64,000 nt of DNA from Pseudomonadota bacterium (GTDB taxonomy: Bacteria; Bdellovibrionota; Bacteriovoracia; Bacteriovoracales; Bacteriovoracaceae), in NCBI GenBank assembly GCA_027487515.1, contig JAIYDL010000005.1, positions 124,001 through 188,000 of the forward strand. The letters run 5' to 3'. Below are positions 25,616 to 33,880 of the stretch, piece after piece. How positions within the stretch are numbered: the stretch's first letter is position 1; every line of letters begins with the position of its first letter. The notes below the pieces were generated by a model. That model did no database searches. It had not been told where the DNA came from and saw only the letters and a program-made list of their open reading frames with translations. The position numbers and the translations under genes were made by a program.

Positions 25616-27184
25616 TTAGATTTGGGTGTCGTGTCCTCTCTCGTTCTTCTTCATGAACGACGGCGTATCGAACTCGTCCTCATCGAAATTGAAGAACCCC
25701 AGCTTCTCCGCGATGGACTTGATCCGGCTTTCTCGAGTCTGCGCTGCCTGGGCCGTTACTCCCGGGCCAGCGGCTTCGGCTGAGTCGTGGTGAGCGTAGT
25801 CGGCCCTCTCTGCGATCGGGGGTGCCTTCGGGGCCACCGGAGCCGCGTGGGTGGTGCTCGGATCGAAGTTCTTCTGGGATTCGTACTTCGAGGCTGCAGA
25901 CTGGAGCTTCTCTGCCCAGTTGATCTTCGGACGACCGGCCTCGGCCGGACGTTGATCTTCGAGGTCGAACGTGATCTCCGATTTCACTGCGTAGTCTGTG
26001 TTCCGGGCCATCGGGGTTTCTTCCCGGGACTCGGCACGCATGGCTTCGGCGCGCGGAGCTTCTGCCCGGGCGGGTGTTTCAGAGCGGAGGATCTCGGCCC
26101 TCGGCTTCACTTCTAGCTGCTCACTCATCATCCGCGGAGCAGCGACTTGAGCTGCGGTGACCGCGGGCTCGCGCGTCTGGGACGTGCGGGAAGCTGGGTG
26201 AGAGACTGTGCTTTCCTTCCTGGCGGACCGGAGGCCTGTTGCGATGACAGTCACCTTAATGAACTCACCCATGTTCTCGTCGATGACGGTACCGAAGATG
26301 ATTTCCGCGTCTTCGTCCGCAGCTTCCATGATCAGCGTGACGGCCTGGTTCGTTTCGTGCATCGTCAGCGATGAATTCCCGGTGATGTTAATGATGATGC
26401 CGGTCGCACCGTCAATGGACACATCCTCGAGGAGCGGAGAACTGATCGCCTGCTTCGCCGCCTTGATCGAGCGGTCCGGCCCCATCGCGGTGCCTGTTCC
26501 CATGAGGGAGAGGCCCTTGTTCGTCATGACGGTAGAGACGTCCGCGAAGTCAGCGTTGATGTGACCCGTGTTGTTGATGAGGTCCGAGATCCCCTGAACG
26601 GCGTTCAGGAGAACTTCATCGGCGGCGCGGAACGTATCCACGAGGGATAAGTTTTCACCGGCGAGTTGCAGCAGGCGCTGGTTGGGAATGCAGATGAGGG
26701 AGTCGACGGACTCCTCGAGCGCACGGATGCCTTCCTCGGCTTGGCGGGAGCGTTTCTTCCCTTCGAACACGAAGGGTTTCGTGACGACGCCGACGGTGAG
26801 GGCACCGAGCTCCCGGGCGAGTTTTGCGATCACAGGTGCCGCACCGGTTCCCGTGCCGCCACCCATGCCGGCCGTGACGAACACCATGTCAGCGCCGTCG
26901 AGGACCTCGGAGAGTTTCTCGTAGTCCTCGATCGCCGATTTCCGGCCCACTTCTGGGTTCGCACCGGCCCCGAGGCCTTTCGTGACGTTGCCGCCGAGCT
27001 GGATCTTCGTCCCCGCCAGGCTCGCCGCGAGGGCCTGCGAATCCGTGTTCGCGACGATGTATTCAACGCCCATGAGTCCTGAGCGGATCATGGTATTGAC
27101 GGCGTTGCAGCCTCCGCCGCCGACGCCGATCACTTTGATCCGGGCAGCAGTGTGTTGGCTAGAGTTGTCCGCGATGTCGAACAT
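25616..27184 (-). CDS. ftsZ: Cell division protein FtsZ
   Basis: 522 residues. Tubulin-like GTPase that forms the division ring. The GTP signature GGGTGTG (108-114) and the N-terminal [11 protein letters not shown] are intact. The polymerising core ends near residue 320. The linker is long, about 180 residues, and Ala/Glu/Pro/Arg-rich, with RAEA-type repeats ([15 protein letters not shown]). It ends in a conserved peptide [11 protein letters not shown] (FtsA/ZipA-binding type). E. coli FtsZ has 383 residues, so the linker is exceptional. Ribosome site GAGGA. Last gene of the dcw cluster, 17 nt after ftsA. Confidence 0.97.
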   Translation of the reverse strand: MFDIADNSSQHTAARIKVIGVGGGGCNAVNTMIRSGLMGVEYIVANTDSQALAASLAGTKIQLGGNVTKGLGAGANPEVGRKSAIEDYEKLSEVLDGADMVFVTAGMGGGTGTGAAPVIAKLARELGALTVGVVTKPFVFEGKKRSRQAEEGIRALEESVDSLICIPNQRLLQLAGENLSLVDTFRAADEVLLNAVQGISDLINNTGHINADFADVSTVMTNKGLSLMGTGTAMGPDRSIKAAKQAISSPLLEDVSIDGATGIIINITGNSSLTMHETNQAVTLIMEAADEDAEIIFGTVIDENMGEFIKVTVIATGLRSARKESTVSHPASRTSQTREPAVTAAQVAAPRMMSEQLEVKPRAEILRSETPARAEAPRAEAMRAESREETPMARNTDYAVKSEITFDLEDQRPAEAGRPKINWAEKLQSAASKYESQKNFDPSTTHAAPVAPKAPPIAERADYAHHDSAEAAGPGVTAQAAQTRESRIKSIAEKLGFFNFDEDEFDTPSFMKKNERGHDTQI

Positions 27185-27201
27185 AAGCAGGTCCTCCGAT
27201 A

Positions 27202-28437
27202 TTAGAAAATTTCTTTAAACACATTTTTCAGCGATCTTCCTAGTCTATCAAACATATCCGATTCGTCTTGTACTTTTTCGTCCGCCGTCCGCGCGTGTGA
27301 CACGTGCTTTGACTCCTGAAGAAGACCCAGGACCGTGGAGAACTTCGGGTGCTGCATGGCCGTGGTCATGCCCCCGAAGGCCGCCGGGTACCCGACCTTC
27401 ACTGGCTTCTCGAGGTTGTACTCCGCCAACTCTGGAAGGTACTTGATCAGGGCCCCACCTCCCGTCAGGACGAATCCCCCTGTGATCACGTCTTGCAAGT
27501 TCTTCTCCAAGATCAGCTCTCGAACCACCGAGAAGAGTTCTTCTGCTCTGGCCCCTAGAACTTCAGCGACAAAGCTCAAGGACACCTCTCGAGGCCTGGT
27601 GCCAGAAAGGCCCTGGACCGTCACAAAAGTCTCCTTCTGCTGGGTATCTTTTAGGACCGTGCCATGGGCCAGTTTGATCCGCTCTGCTTCGTTGTGAGGA
27701 ATCTTGAGGGCAACCGCGAGGTCGTTCGTAAAATGGTTTCCACCGAGCGGGATGATCTGCGAGTGAAGTAAACTGCCGTCCTTCCAGATGGCCACGTCCG
27801 TGGTTCCGCCGCCGATGTCGATCAGAACCACTCCGAGCTCCTTCTCCTCCATCGACAGGACCGATCGGGAGCTTGCGATGGGTTGAAGGATGACCTCATT
27901 GGCGATGAGGCCCGCCTGCTCGACGCACTTCACGAGGTTATGGATGAGAGGAGTTTTCCCCGTGACGATGTGAACGTTGACCTCGAGGCGAGAGCCGCAC
28001 ATCCCGATGGGGTTCTTAATCCCGACCGTGTTGTCGACCTTAAACTCCTGGGGAATGACGTGGAGAATTTCACGGTCCGAGGGGATCAGCACCGCTTTCG
28101 CTGCCTCGATGACCCGGTCCACGTCGGACTGGTTAATTTCTTTATTCTTCACCGGAACAACACCGGAGGAGTTGAAGCAATAGATATGGTTGCCAGCGAT
28201 TCCGACGGTGGCCGACTCGAGTTGGTCAATCCCCGCCATGAGTTTGGCTTCTTCGATGGAGCTCCGGATGCTCTCGACGGTCTTTTCGATGTTCACGACC
28301 GAGCCTTTCTTAAGGCCGTGGCTCGGGTGCGACCCCACTCCCAGAATCTCTAAACTTTTTGCCGACCTCTGCGCGATGAGGGTGCAGACTTTTGTTGTTC
28401 CGATGTCCAAAGCGACGATGACACTTTTGGTACTCAT
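27202..28437 (-). CDS. ftsA: Cell division protein FtsA
   Basis: 411 residues. Actin-like ATPase that tethers FtsZ to the membrane. ALDIGTTKVC (phosphate 1), VLIDIGGGTTDVAIW (phosphate 2) and FVLTGGGALIKYL (adenosine) are in the family order. The C-terminus FDRLGRSLKNVFKEIF is an amphipathic membrane-targeting helix. Ribosome site AGAAGGG. It follows a possible terminator after ftsQ, so ftsAZ may be expressed separately from the upstream genes. Confidence 0.96.
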   Translation of the reverse strand: MSTKSVIVALDIGTTKVCTLIAQRSAKSLEILGVGSHPSHGLKKGSVVNIEKTVESIRSSIEEAKLMAGIDQLESATVGIAGNHIYCFNSSGVVPVKNKEINQSDVDRVIEAAKAVLIPSDREILHVIPQEFKVDNTVGIKNPIGMCGSRLEVNVHIVTGKTPLIHNLVKCVEQAGLIANEVILQPIASSRSVLSMEEKELGVVLIDIGGGTTDVAIWKDGSLLHSQIIPLGGNHFTNDLAVALKIPHNEAERIKLAHGTVLKDTQQKETFVTVQGLSGTRPREVSLSFVAEVLGARAEELFSVVRELILEKNLQDVITGGFVLTGGGALIKYLPELAEYNLEKPVKVGYPAAFGGMTTAMQHPKFSTVLGLLQESKHVSHARTADEKVQDESDMFDRLGRSLKNVFKEIF

Positions 28438-28495
28438 GAGATTCCCTTCTCAAATACTCTCCGGATTAAGGGAGAGGGCAGATTCATTCTGACTA

Positions 28496-28519
28496 GAAAA
28501 AGAGACGTTCTTCGCCTCT
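28496..28519 (-). terminator. Possible terminator/attenuator between ftsQ and ftsA
   Basis: On the minus strand: AGAGGCG, loop AAGAA, CGTCTCT (28513-28519 with 28501-28507; one G-U pair), followed by TTTTC. It lies 10 nt after the ftsQ stop within a 91-nt gap, the largest gap in the distal dcw cluster apart from that before ftsW. A second small stem CTCTCC/GGAGAG lies between it and ftsA. Confidence 0.5.
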
Positions 28520-28528
28520 CGTAAAATT

Positions 28529-29278
28529 TTAGGTTTTGTCAGAAAACTTGACAACCACCTTTTTCGAATTTACCAGGTTGATACTCGTGGGGTAGCGCCG
28601 GCTCTTTCCGACGTAACCCACGATCTTCGTTAACTTCGTAAGCTTCTCTTCCCAAAAATCGGCCCCCATGAAGACACTGGTCGCCTTTCCCCCGAGGGCG
28701 AAGATAATTGTCAAATCGTTGTTTTTGCTAACGATGATCTCGGAAACCTGTTTCCTCAGGTCCAGGTCCATCCGCTTGATGAAGCTCGCAATCTCAACCG
28801 GTGCACTGACCTCGAGCTGCTCCGTGGAGATCGCCAAGAGGGGGAGAGCGTACGTGAGCTTCTTTTCGGCCCGCATGATATTCTCGTAGTGCGGCTCATA
28901 CATCCGAGCGTTATCTCCGAGGATCGCAGAGTAGTGTTCCTGACCGTTCGGTTTATAAACCTGAATCTTGGCCAACGGTTCCGGACACTCGAGCTGGATC
29001 CGCAGCCGTTTTACGACCGGATTGTAGGCAATCCGATAGTCACTGAGGAAGTACTTCTCGTCGAGCTTCTCGGAGAGGATCTTCTCTTTAACCTCTTTCA
29101 AGGAATGGTTGCGCTCGAATTCCCGCATCAGGGTCAGGGTCAGAAGCCCCGACGACTTCGAGGGGCAGTTACCAAAGGAAGTCCGGTACGTGATGCTCTT
29201 CTGAGTGAACTGATCCGGTACTGCAGCTCGTGCGAGCACAGGATGGATCAAAAAAAATACTAAAAGGTATCGCCCCAT
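28529..29278 (-). CDS. ftsQ: Divergent FtsQ/DivIB division protein
   Basis: 249 residues in the ftsQ position between murB and ftsA. The C-terminal part (a VFMGADFWEEKLTKLTKIV-type segment, then a SINLVNSKKVVVKF strand) matches the FtsQ beta domain. FtsQ links the FtsA/Z ring to FtsW/FtsI. The N-terminus is odd: only about three residues precede a short hydrophobic stretch ending ARA-A, which looks like a cleavable signal peptide instead of a cytoplasmic tail plus anchor. It cannot start earlier: an in-frame TAA (the murB stop) lies one codon upstream. Confidence 0.75.
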   Translation of the reverse strand: MGRYLLVFFLIHPVLARAAVPDQFTQKSITYRTSFGNCPSKSSGLLTLTLMREFERNHSLKEVKEKILSEKLDEKYFLSDYRIAYNPVVKRLRIQLECPEPLAKIQVYKPNGQEHYSAILGDNARMYEPHYENIMRAEKKLTYALPLLAISTEQLEVSAPVEIASFIKRMDLDLRKQVSEIIVSKNNDLTIIFALGGKATSVFMGADFWEEKLTKLTKIVGYVGKSRRYPTSINLVNSKKVVVKFSDKT

Positions 29279-29281
29279 GAG

Positions 29282-30181
29282 TTAATCATAGGGGATTTTC
29301 ACTTCCAGTTCAAATTCAATTCCATAAAACTGATCGGCGTAGGATTTAATGATGTTCACGAGGGTCTGGAATTCTTCCCACGTCGATGCTCCGGTGTTTT
29401 CAATGAAGTTCGCGTGCTTCGAACTCACCCGAAGGCCCCCCACCGACAGACCCTTGAGCCCAAGAAGGTCGATGAGTTTCCCGGCCGGCAACTCTCGGTT
29501 CGGGTTCTTAAAAACACACCCACAATTCCGGGTCGCGAGCGGCTGAGTCTTCTTTCGGTATTCGAGGTAATCCCGGATCTTCTGCGGAATCTCCGGATTG
29601 AGACCCCGGTGGACGAGCGTCGCTGAGACGATCACTTCACCGGGTGCAACGAAATGGTTTCGGCGGTACGAAAAACTTTTCGAGGTCATGTGCTCCTCGC
29701 GGATCTCACCGTCCCGGGTCACCAGTTCCACCTGGGTGACGAGGGCACCGAACTCGCCCAGATTGGTCCCCGCGTTCATAAAGATGGCACCACCAAGAGA
29801 GGCAGGTATCCCCGTGAAGACTTCCCAGCCCGCAAGACCGAAGCGAAGCGCGTGCCCGGTGAGCTGATTCAGACCCACCGATGCGGGAAGTCGGTAGCTC
29901 TCCATGGGCGCACTCAACGAACCTGGGTCGAACGGGAGATCGAGGTAGATGACCAGCTCGTCGCACTGGGCAGGGAGGATCTGGTTCGCACCCCAACCCA
30001 CAACGAGGTAGGAGCGCTCGTACTTCTTTAAGAGCGGTAACAGCCTCTGGACCGCGTTTACGCTCCGGACCTCCACCAGATCCCCCACGGACGCAAGCCT
30101 CATGGTCGTGAACCGGGTGAGATCGTGGTCCGGACTGAAGCTCAGGTCTGGAATGAGAGAAAGTTCTTCTGCGAGACTCAT
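29282..30181 (-). CDS. murB: UDP-N-acetylenolpyruvoylglucosamine reductase
   Basis: 299 residues. FAD enzyme that makes UDP-MurNAc. The FAD-binding part is LVVGWGANQIL and GIPASLGGAIFMNAG, with SYRRNHF at the active site. The motif usually reading G-S-x-FKNP, whose Ser is the proton donor, reads GCVFKNP here, so Cys replaces Ser. Cys is also able to act in this role in some relatives and in engineered E. coli MurB. ATG overlaps the murC stop (ATGA). Its stop is in the same frame as the ftsQ start, one codon apart. Confidence 0.93.
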   Translation of the reverse strand: MSLAEELSLIPDLSFSPDHDLTRFTTMRLASVGDLVEVRSVNAVQRLLPLLKKYERSYLVVGWGANQILPAQCDELVIYLDLPFDPGSLSAPMESYRLPASVGLNQLTGHALRFGLAGWEVFTGIPASLGGAIFMNAGTNLGEFGALVTQVELVTRDGEIREEHMTSKSFSYRRNHFVAPGEVIVSATLVHRGLNPEIPQKIRDYLEYRKKTQPLATRNCGCVFKNPNRELPAGKLIDLLGLKGLSVGGLRVSSKHANFIENTGASTWEEFQTLVNIIKSYADQFYGIEFELEVKIPYD

Positions 30182-31554
30182 AGGACCTTTACGAACTCAC
30201 GGATTTTCTTCGAAATGGCACCAGCACCAAGGGTGACAAAAACGGCGGAGCGCGACCGCCGCTCGGTCAGAAGCTCTCCCAGCTGAGAGAGGGCCGGAAG
30301 AAAGTGGGCGTTCTTTCCACGGGCCCGCATGGCCTCGACCAGAGCTTCGGAAGTGATCCCGGGAATCGGAGCTTCCGAAGCCGCGTAGATCGGAGCAACG
30401 AAGATTTCGTCAGCACCGTCGAAGCAATCTTGGAATTCGGTCCAGAAATTTTCCGTCCGTGTGTACCGATGGGGTTCGAACACCACACAGAGCTTTCGTG
30501 CGTCGACGTTTCGAAGGGTCGAGATCGTCGCGCGCACTTCCGTTGGATGGTGACCGTAGTCATCGATGACAACGAAGGTTCCGTCATCGAAGAGCTTTTC
30601 GAGCCGTCGGCCCACACCTTGGAAACTCAGAAGTCCTTTTTGGATGACATCCCAGCCCAGGCCCGCTTCATGTGAGATAGAAACGGCAGCAAGAGCATTA
30701 GAAACATTATGAAGGCCCATAAGCTGAGTCTTAAGTCGGAGGACCTTCTCTCCCCGATAGAAGAGGTCGAATTCCGTAGCACCGGCAGAGAGGACGACAT
30801 TCTTGGCAGCATAGAGTGCACTTTCTCCTTCGAGGTCAATTCCGTACCATAGGATCTGTCTTTTGACCTTCGATTTGATGGCGAGGGAGGCTGGATCGTT
30901 TGCGTTCAAGGCCACTCGGCCGTAAAACGGGAGCTTATTCACAAACTCCACAAAAGCTTCAACGATCTTCTCCTTACTCCCGTAGTGATCAAGGTGATCG
31001 TCGTCGATGTTCGTGACCGCGGCTACGATGGGGCTCAGGAGAAGGAAGGAGCCGTCAGACTCATCCGCTTCAGCGATGAGGAAATCCCCGTTGCCTTTCC
31101 GCGCGTTCCCGCCGAGGTTCCGAACGATCCCCCCGATGATGTAGGTCGCGTCGAGGGCGGCCTCCTGGAAGATCGTGGCGATGAGACTCGTGGTTGTGGT
31201 TTTCCCATGCGAGCCCGCGACGGCGATCCCGAACTTGAGCCGCATGAGCTCCGCGAGCATCTCTGCCCGACGGATCATGGGGACGCCGAGCTCCCGTGCT
31301 CGCATGACTTCGGGATTGAGGGCGTCGATGGCGGAGCTGTAAACGACGAGGGTGGGGCCCTCGACATTCTCTGCTCGGTGGCCGATGGAGATCGTCGCTC
31401 CCTTGCGCTGAAGATTCTCGGTGACGGCCGAGCTGTTAAGGTCCGAGCCTGAGACCTGGTATCCCAGATCCAGGAGGACTTCGGCGATGCCGCTCATGCC
31501 GATGCCGCCGATTCCGATGAAGTGAAGTTTCGTTGCTTTAAGCCAGCCCAACAT
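30178..31554 (-). CDS. murC: UDP-N-acetylmuramate--L-alanine ligase
   Basis: 458 residues, the usual Mur ligase length. Adds L-Ala to UDP-MurNAc in the cytoplasm. The N-terminal IGIGGIGMSGIAEVLL binds UDP-substrate, the P-loop is AVAGSHGKTTTTSLI, and HPTEVRATI and FEPHRYTRT mark the C-terminal domain. The start overlaps the murG 3' end by 17 nt. Note: no ddl lies between murC/murB and ftsQ, unlike in many dcw clusters. Confidence 0.96.
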   Translation of the reverse strand: MLGWLKATKLHFIGIGGIGMSGIAEVLLDLGYQVSGSDLNSSAVTENLQRKGATISIGHRAENVEGPTLVVYSSAIDALNPEVMRARELGVPMIRRAEMLAELMRLKFGIAVAGSHGKTTTTSLIATIFQEAALDATYIIGGIVRNLGGNARKGNGDFLIAEADESDGSFLLLSPIVAAVTNIDDDHLDHYGSKEKIVEAFVEFVNKLPFYGRVALNANDPASLAIKSKVKRQILWYGIDLEGESALYAAKNVVLSAGATEFDLFYRGEKVLRLKTQLMGLHNVSNALAAVSISHEAGLGWDVIQKGLLSFQGVGRRLEKLFDDGTFVVIDDYGHHPTEVRATISTLRNVDARKLCVVFEPHRYTRTENFWTEFQDCFDGADEIFVAPIYAASEAPIPGITSEALVEAMRARGKNAHFLPALSQLGELLTERRSRSAVFVTLGAGAISKKIREFVKVL

Positions 31555-32608
31555 GCGCTTTTATCTCTCTTATCACTGCGTCGCAGGTGTGATTCCCCGG
31601 GGAGGGATTTTTGCTGTACTTTAACTCCTGAAGCGAAGCCTTGGAAAGGAATTCCTGCGTCCGTCGAACGGCGTCTTCATGGGGTAGAAGAGGGTCTAGG
31701 ACCTCAACCGTGAAATCGGATTCTTCCCGGAAAATCTGCGCATTCAGAAGCTGATGATTGTCCGTCGCTGCGGGAAAAGGAAAGACCAGTACGGGTTTGC
31801 GGATGATGGCCAGTTCAGATACCGTACTTGCTCCGGCGCGAGCAATGATCACGTCGCACCACTCGTATTCCTTCTGCATGTCTTCGATGTAGGTCAGCGG
31901 AACGTAGCTGGCGGTGGTGCTGAGCTCCGGCGCCCGACTGTCTCCGCCAAGCTGATGATGAACCGCGAGCGGCATGAGGCCCGGCCTCCGGAGCACATCC
32001 CAGATGACTTTGTTGATCTGCTGGGCCCCGAGGCTCCCACCGAAGACCAGAACTTTGAGCTCACCGTCGTAGGCCTTCGCTGGAACCGGTTTGATCGCCT
32101 TCCGGGTCGGATTCCCGACGACTCGGACTTTGCCTGCGAGGGTAGCGGAAAGTCCTTTGGTCCTCGAGAAGTGAACGAAGATCCGAGTTGAGATCCAACC
32201 GAGGATGCGATTCGTGAGTCCCATCACGGCGTTCTGTTCAATGATGAACACAGGGATGCGAAGGAGGTATCCAGCGAGCAGCGTCGGGCCACAGACGTAC
32301 CCACCAGCGCCGATGACGACCTTCGGGCGCTGTCTCAGGAACTCAAACAGGATCAAGAAAAAACTCCAAAGATTCTTCAGGAGGTTCGCGCACAGTTTGA
32401 CTGGATTGTGGGTCCGGAGTGGCTGGGAGGAAAGGTGCCGAACAGACTGGCCTTTGAAGAGCTTATAGTCGAGAGCTCGCTGGCCGGTCAAATACCGCAC
32501 ACTCCACCCGTCTTCCGAGAGCGCCTCTCCGATGGCGAGTGCCGCGTTGATGTGCCCACCGGTACCTCCGGCCACGAGAACCGCGGAATATGAACCCTGA
32601 GTCTTCAT
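31538..32608 (-). CDS. murG: Undecaprenyldiphospho-muramoylpentapeptide GlcNAc transferase
   Basis: 356 residues. GT28 enzyme that converts lipid I to lipid II at the inner face of the membrane. GGTGGH(I) at the N-terminus, GAGGYVCGP, the second GGSLGAQQIN motif, and IARAGASTVSELAII with FPFPAATDNHQ in the UDP-GlcNAc site are all present. Overlaps ftsW by 4 nt (ATGA) and murC by 17 nt. Confidence 0.96.
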   Translation of the reverse strand: MKTQGSYSAVLVAGGTGGHINAALAIGEALSEDGWSVRYLTGQRALDYKLFKGQSVRHLSSQPLRTHNPVKLCANLLKNLWSFFLILFEFLRQRPKVVIGAGGYVCGPTLLAGYLLRIPVFIIEQNAVMGLTNRILGWISTRIFVHFSRTKGLSATLAGKVRVVGNPTRKAIKPVPAKAYDGELKVLVFGGSLGAQQINKVIWDVLRRPGLMPLAVHHQLGGDSRAPELSTTASYVPLTYIEDMQKEYEWCDVIIARAGASTVSELAIIRKPVLVFPFPAATDNHQLLNAQIFREESDFTVEVLDPLLPHEDAVRRTQEFLSKASLQELKYSKNPSPGNHTCDAVIREIKAHVGLA

Positions 32609-33771
32609 TGGTTAAACGCACTCTTGAGCGCCCCCACAGGATGCCTCGCCGTCCCCTTGCGAACGTCTTTCGCGTCCCCCGGCTGGATCCTTACGCACGC
32701 AAAGATCAGGCCCAAAGCCGCAAGGTTGGCGACCATGGATGAGCCCCCGTAACTTACGAACGGCAGGTTAAGTCCCTTCGTCGGGAGGACGCCCAGGACT
32801 ACGCCCATGTTCATGAACGCCTGGAAGCCAATGGCGAAGATGACCGCAGAGACTAGAATGCTTCCGACGCGAGACTTCAGGGAGACGGCGATCTTGAATC
32901 CAATGAAGATGAGGCTCAGGAACATCAGGACGGTGGCGACGACGCCGATGAAGCCCAGCTCTTCCCCAACGACGGAGAAGATGAAGTCGTTGTAGGCCTC
33001 GGGGAGATAGAAAAGTTTTTCGTTGCTATTGCCTAGGCCCTGTCCAAAGAAGGATCCGTTCGCGAAGGCCAGAAACGATTGGATCACCTGGAAGCCGGAG
33101 CCCCGAGGATCCTTCCAGGGATCGAGGAACGTTAGGAGCCGCTTCATTCTGTAGGGTGCGGAGACGAGGATCATCGAGGCGGCGATGAAGCCGAACACGA
33201 GGACGGAATAGAAGTACTTCCGAGGGAATGAACTCAGGAAGGCGATGAACCCGATGATCAGGGCACAGATGAAGAATGTCCCGAAGTCCGGCTGGACGAC
33301 GAAGATCGCCAGGGGATAGACGATGCCGGAGAGGTAGAGCACCCGCTGCTTGGAGGTGTAGTTATTGAAATTCTCGAAGTAGCGAATCGCCGCCAGCATG
33401 AGCGTGTATTTTAAAAATTCGCCCGGCTGAAGGTGCATGAACCCAAGGTTCAGCCAGCGCTTTGAACCTTTGATCACGACCCGAAGGCCAGGGACGAGTG
33501 TCAGCGTCACGAGGAAACCGAAGAACGCATTGATCTTATAGGCGTGGCGGTAGAGGTAGAGGATCTTGAACTTTGAGAAGACCAACGCCGCGGCGAGACC
33601 CAGGGCCACGAAGAAGAGCTGCTTGGCCAGGAAGTGGTAGCTCGATCCCATGTTCTCGGTGGCGTACATGTAGCTCGCCGAAAAAACCATGATGACCCCG
33701 AACAGGATCAGGAAAAAAACATTGATCAGGAAGTAGTTGGTTAACTTTTCTAGTCGGTTATTTTCACTCAT
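32605..33771 (-). CDS. ftsW: Lipid II polymerase FtsW
   Basis: 388 residues, about ten membrane segments. SEDS-family septal peptidoglycan glycosyltransferase, partner of FtsI. Conserved blocks include LQPGEFLKYTLML, VQPDFGTFFI (catalytic Asp region), YRMKRLLTFLDPWKDPRGSGFQVIQS, and the C-terminal PTKGLNLPFVSYGGSSMV. A 109-nt gap and a good promoter precede it, so ftsW through ftsQ can be transcribed independently of the upstream mur genes. No clear Shine-Dalgarno sequence. Confidence 0.96.
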   Translation of the reverse strand: MSENNRLEKLTNYFLINVFFLILFGVIMVFSASYMYATENMGSSYHFLAKQLFFVALGLAAALVFSKFKILYLYRHAYKINAFFGFLVTLTLVPGLRVVIKGSKRWLNLGFMHLQPGEFLKYTLMLAAIRYFENFNNYTSKQRVLYLSGIVYPLAIFVVQPDFGTFFICALIIGFIAFLSSFPRKYFYSVLVFGFIAASMILVSAPYRMKRLLTFLDPWKDPRGSGFQVIQSFLAFANGSFFGQGLGNSNEKLFYLPEAYNDFIFSVVGEELGFIGVVATVLMFLSLIFIGFKIAVSLKSRVGSILVSAVIFAIGFQAFMNMGVVLGVLPTKGLNLPFVSYGGSSMVANLAALGLIFACVRIQPGDAKDVRKGTARHPVGALKSAFNQ

Positions 33772-33800
33772 TGAAAACTACTCTGGTTGGGGTTTCATCC

Positions 33801-33829
33801 AGTGTAGCTTGAGTTAGTATCCGTCTCAA
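33801..33829 (-). promoter_or_regulatory. Internal dcw promoter before ftsW
   Basis: On the minus strand: TTGAGA (33824-33829), 17-nt spacer, TACACT (33801-33806). Five of six -35 bases match TTGACA. The predicted start gives a leader of about 25 nt before the ftsW ATG. It lies in the 109-nt gap between murD and ftsW, which is otherwise GC-rich and holds no gene. Confidence 0.6.
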
Positions 33830-33880
33830 TACCATTGTTCGCAAATCCCAGGGCCCCTGCGGACCCCGGGTCGAGCGGAC

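Noticed and set aside
33848..33872. GC-rich palindrome between murD and ftsW as terminator
   Set aside because: CAGGGCCCCTG is a short palindrome with no loop and no T-run; more likely composition.
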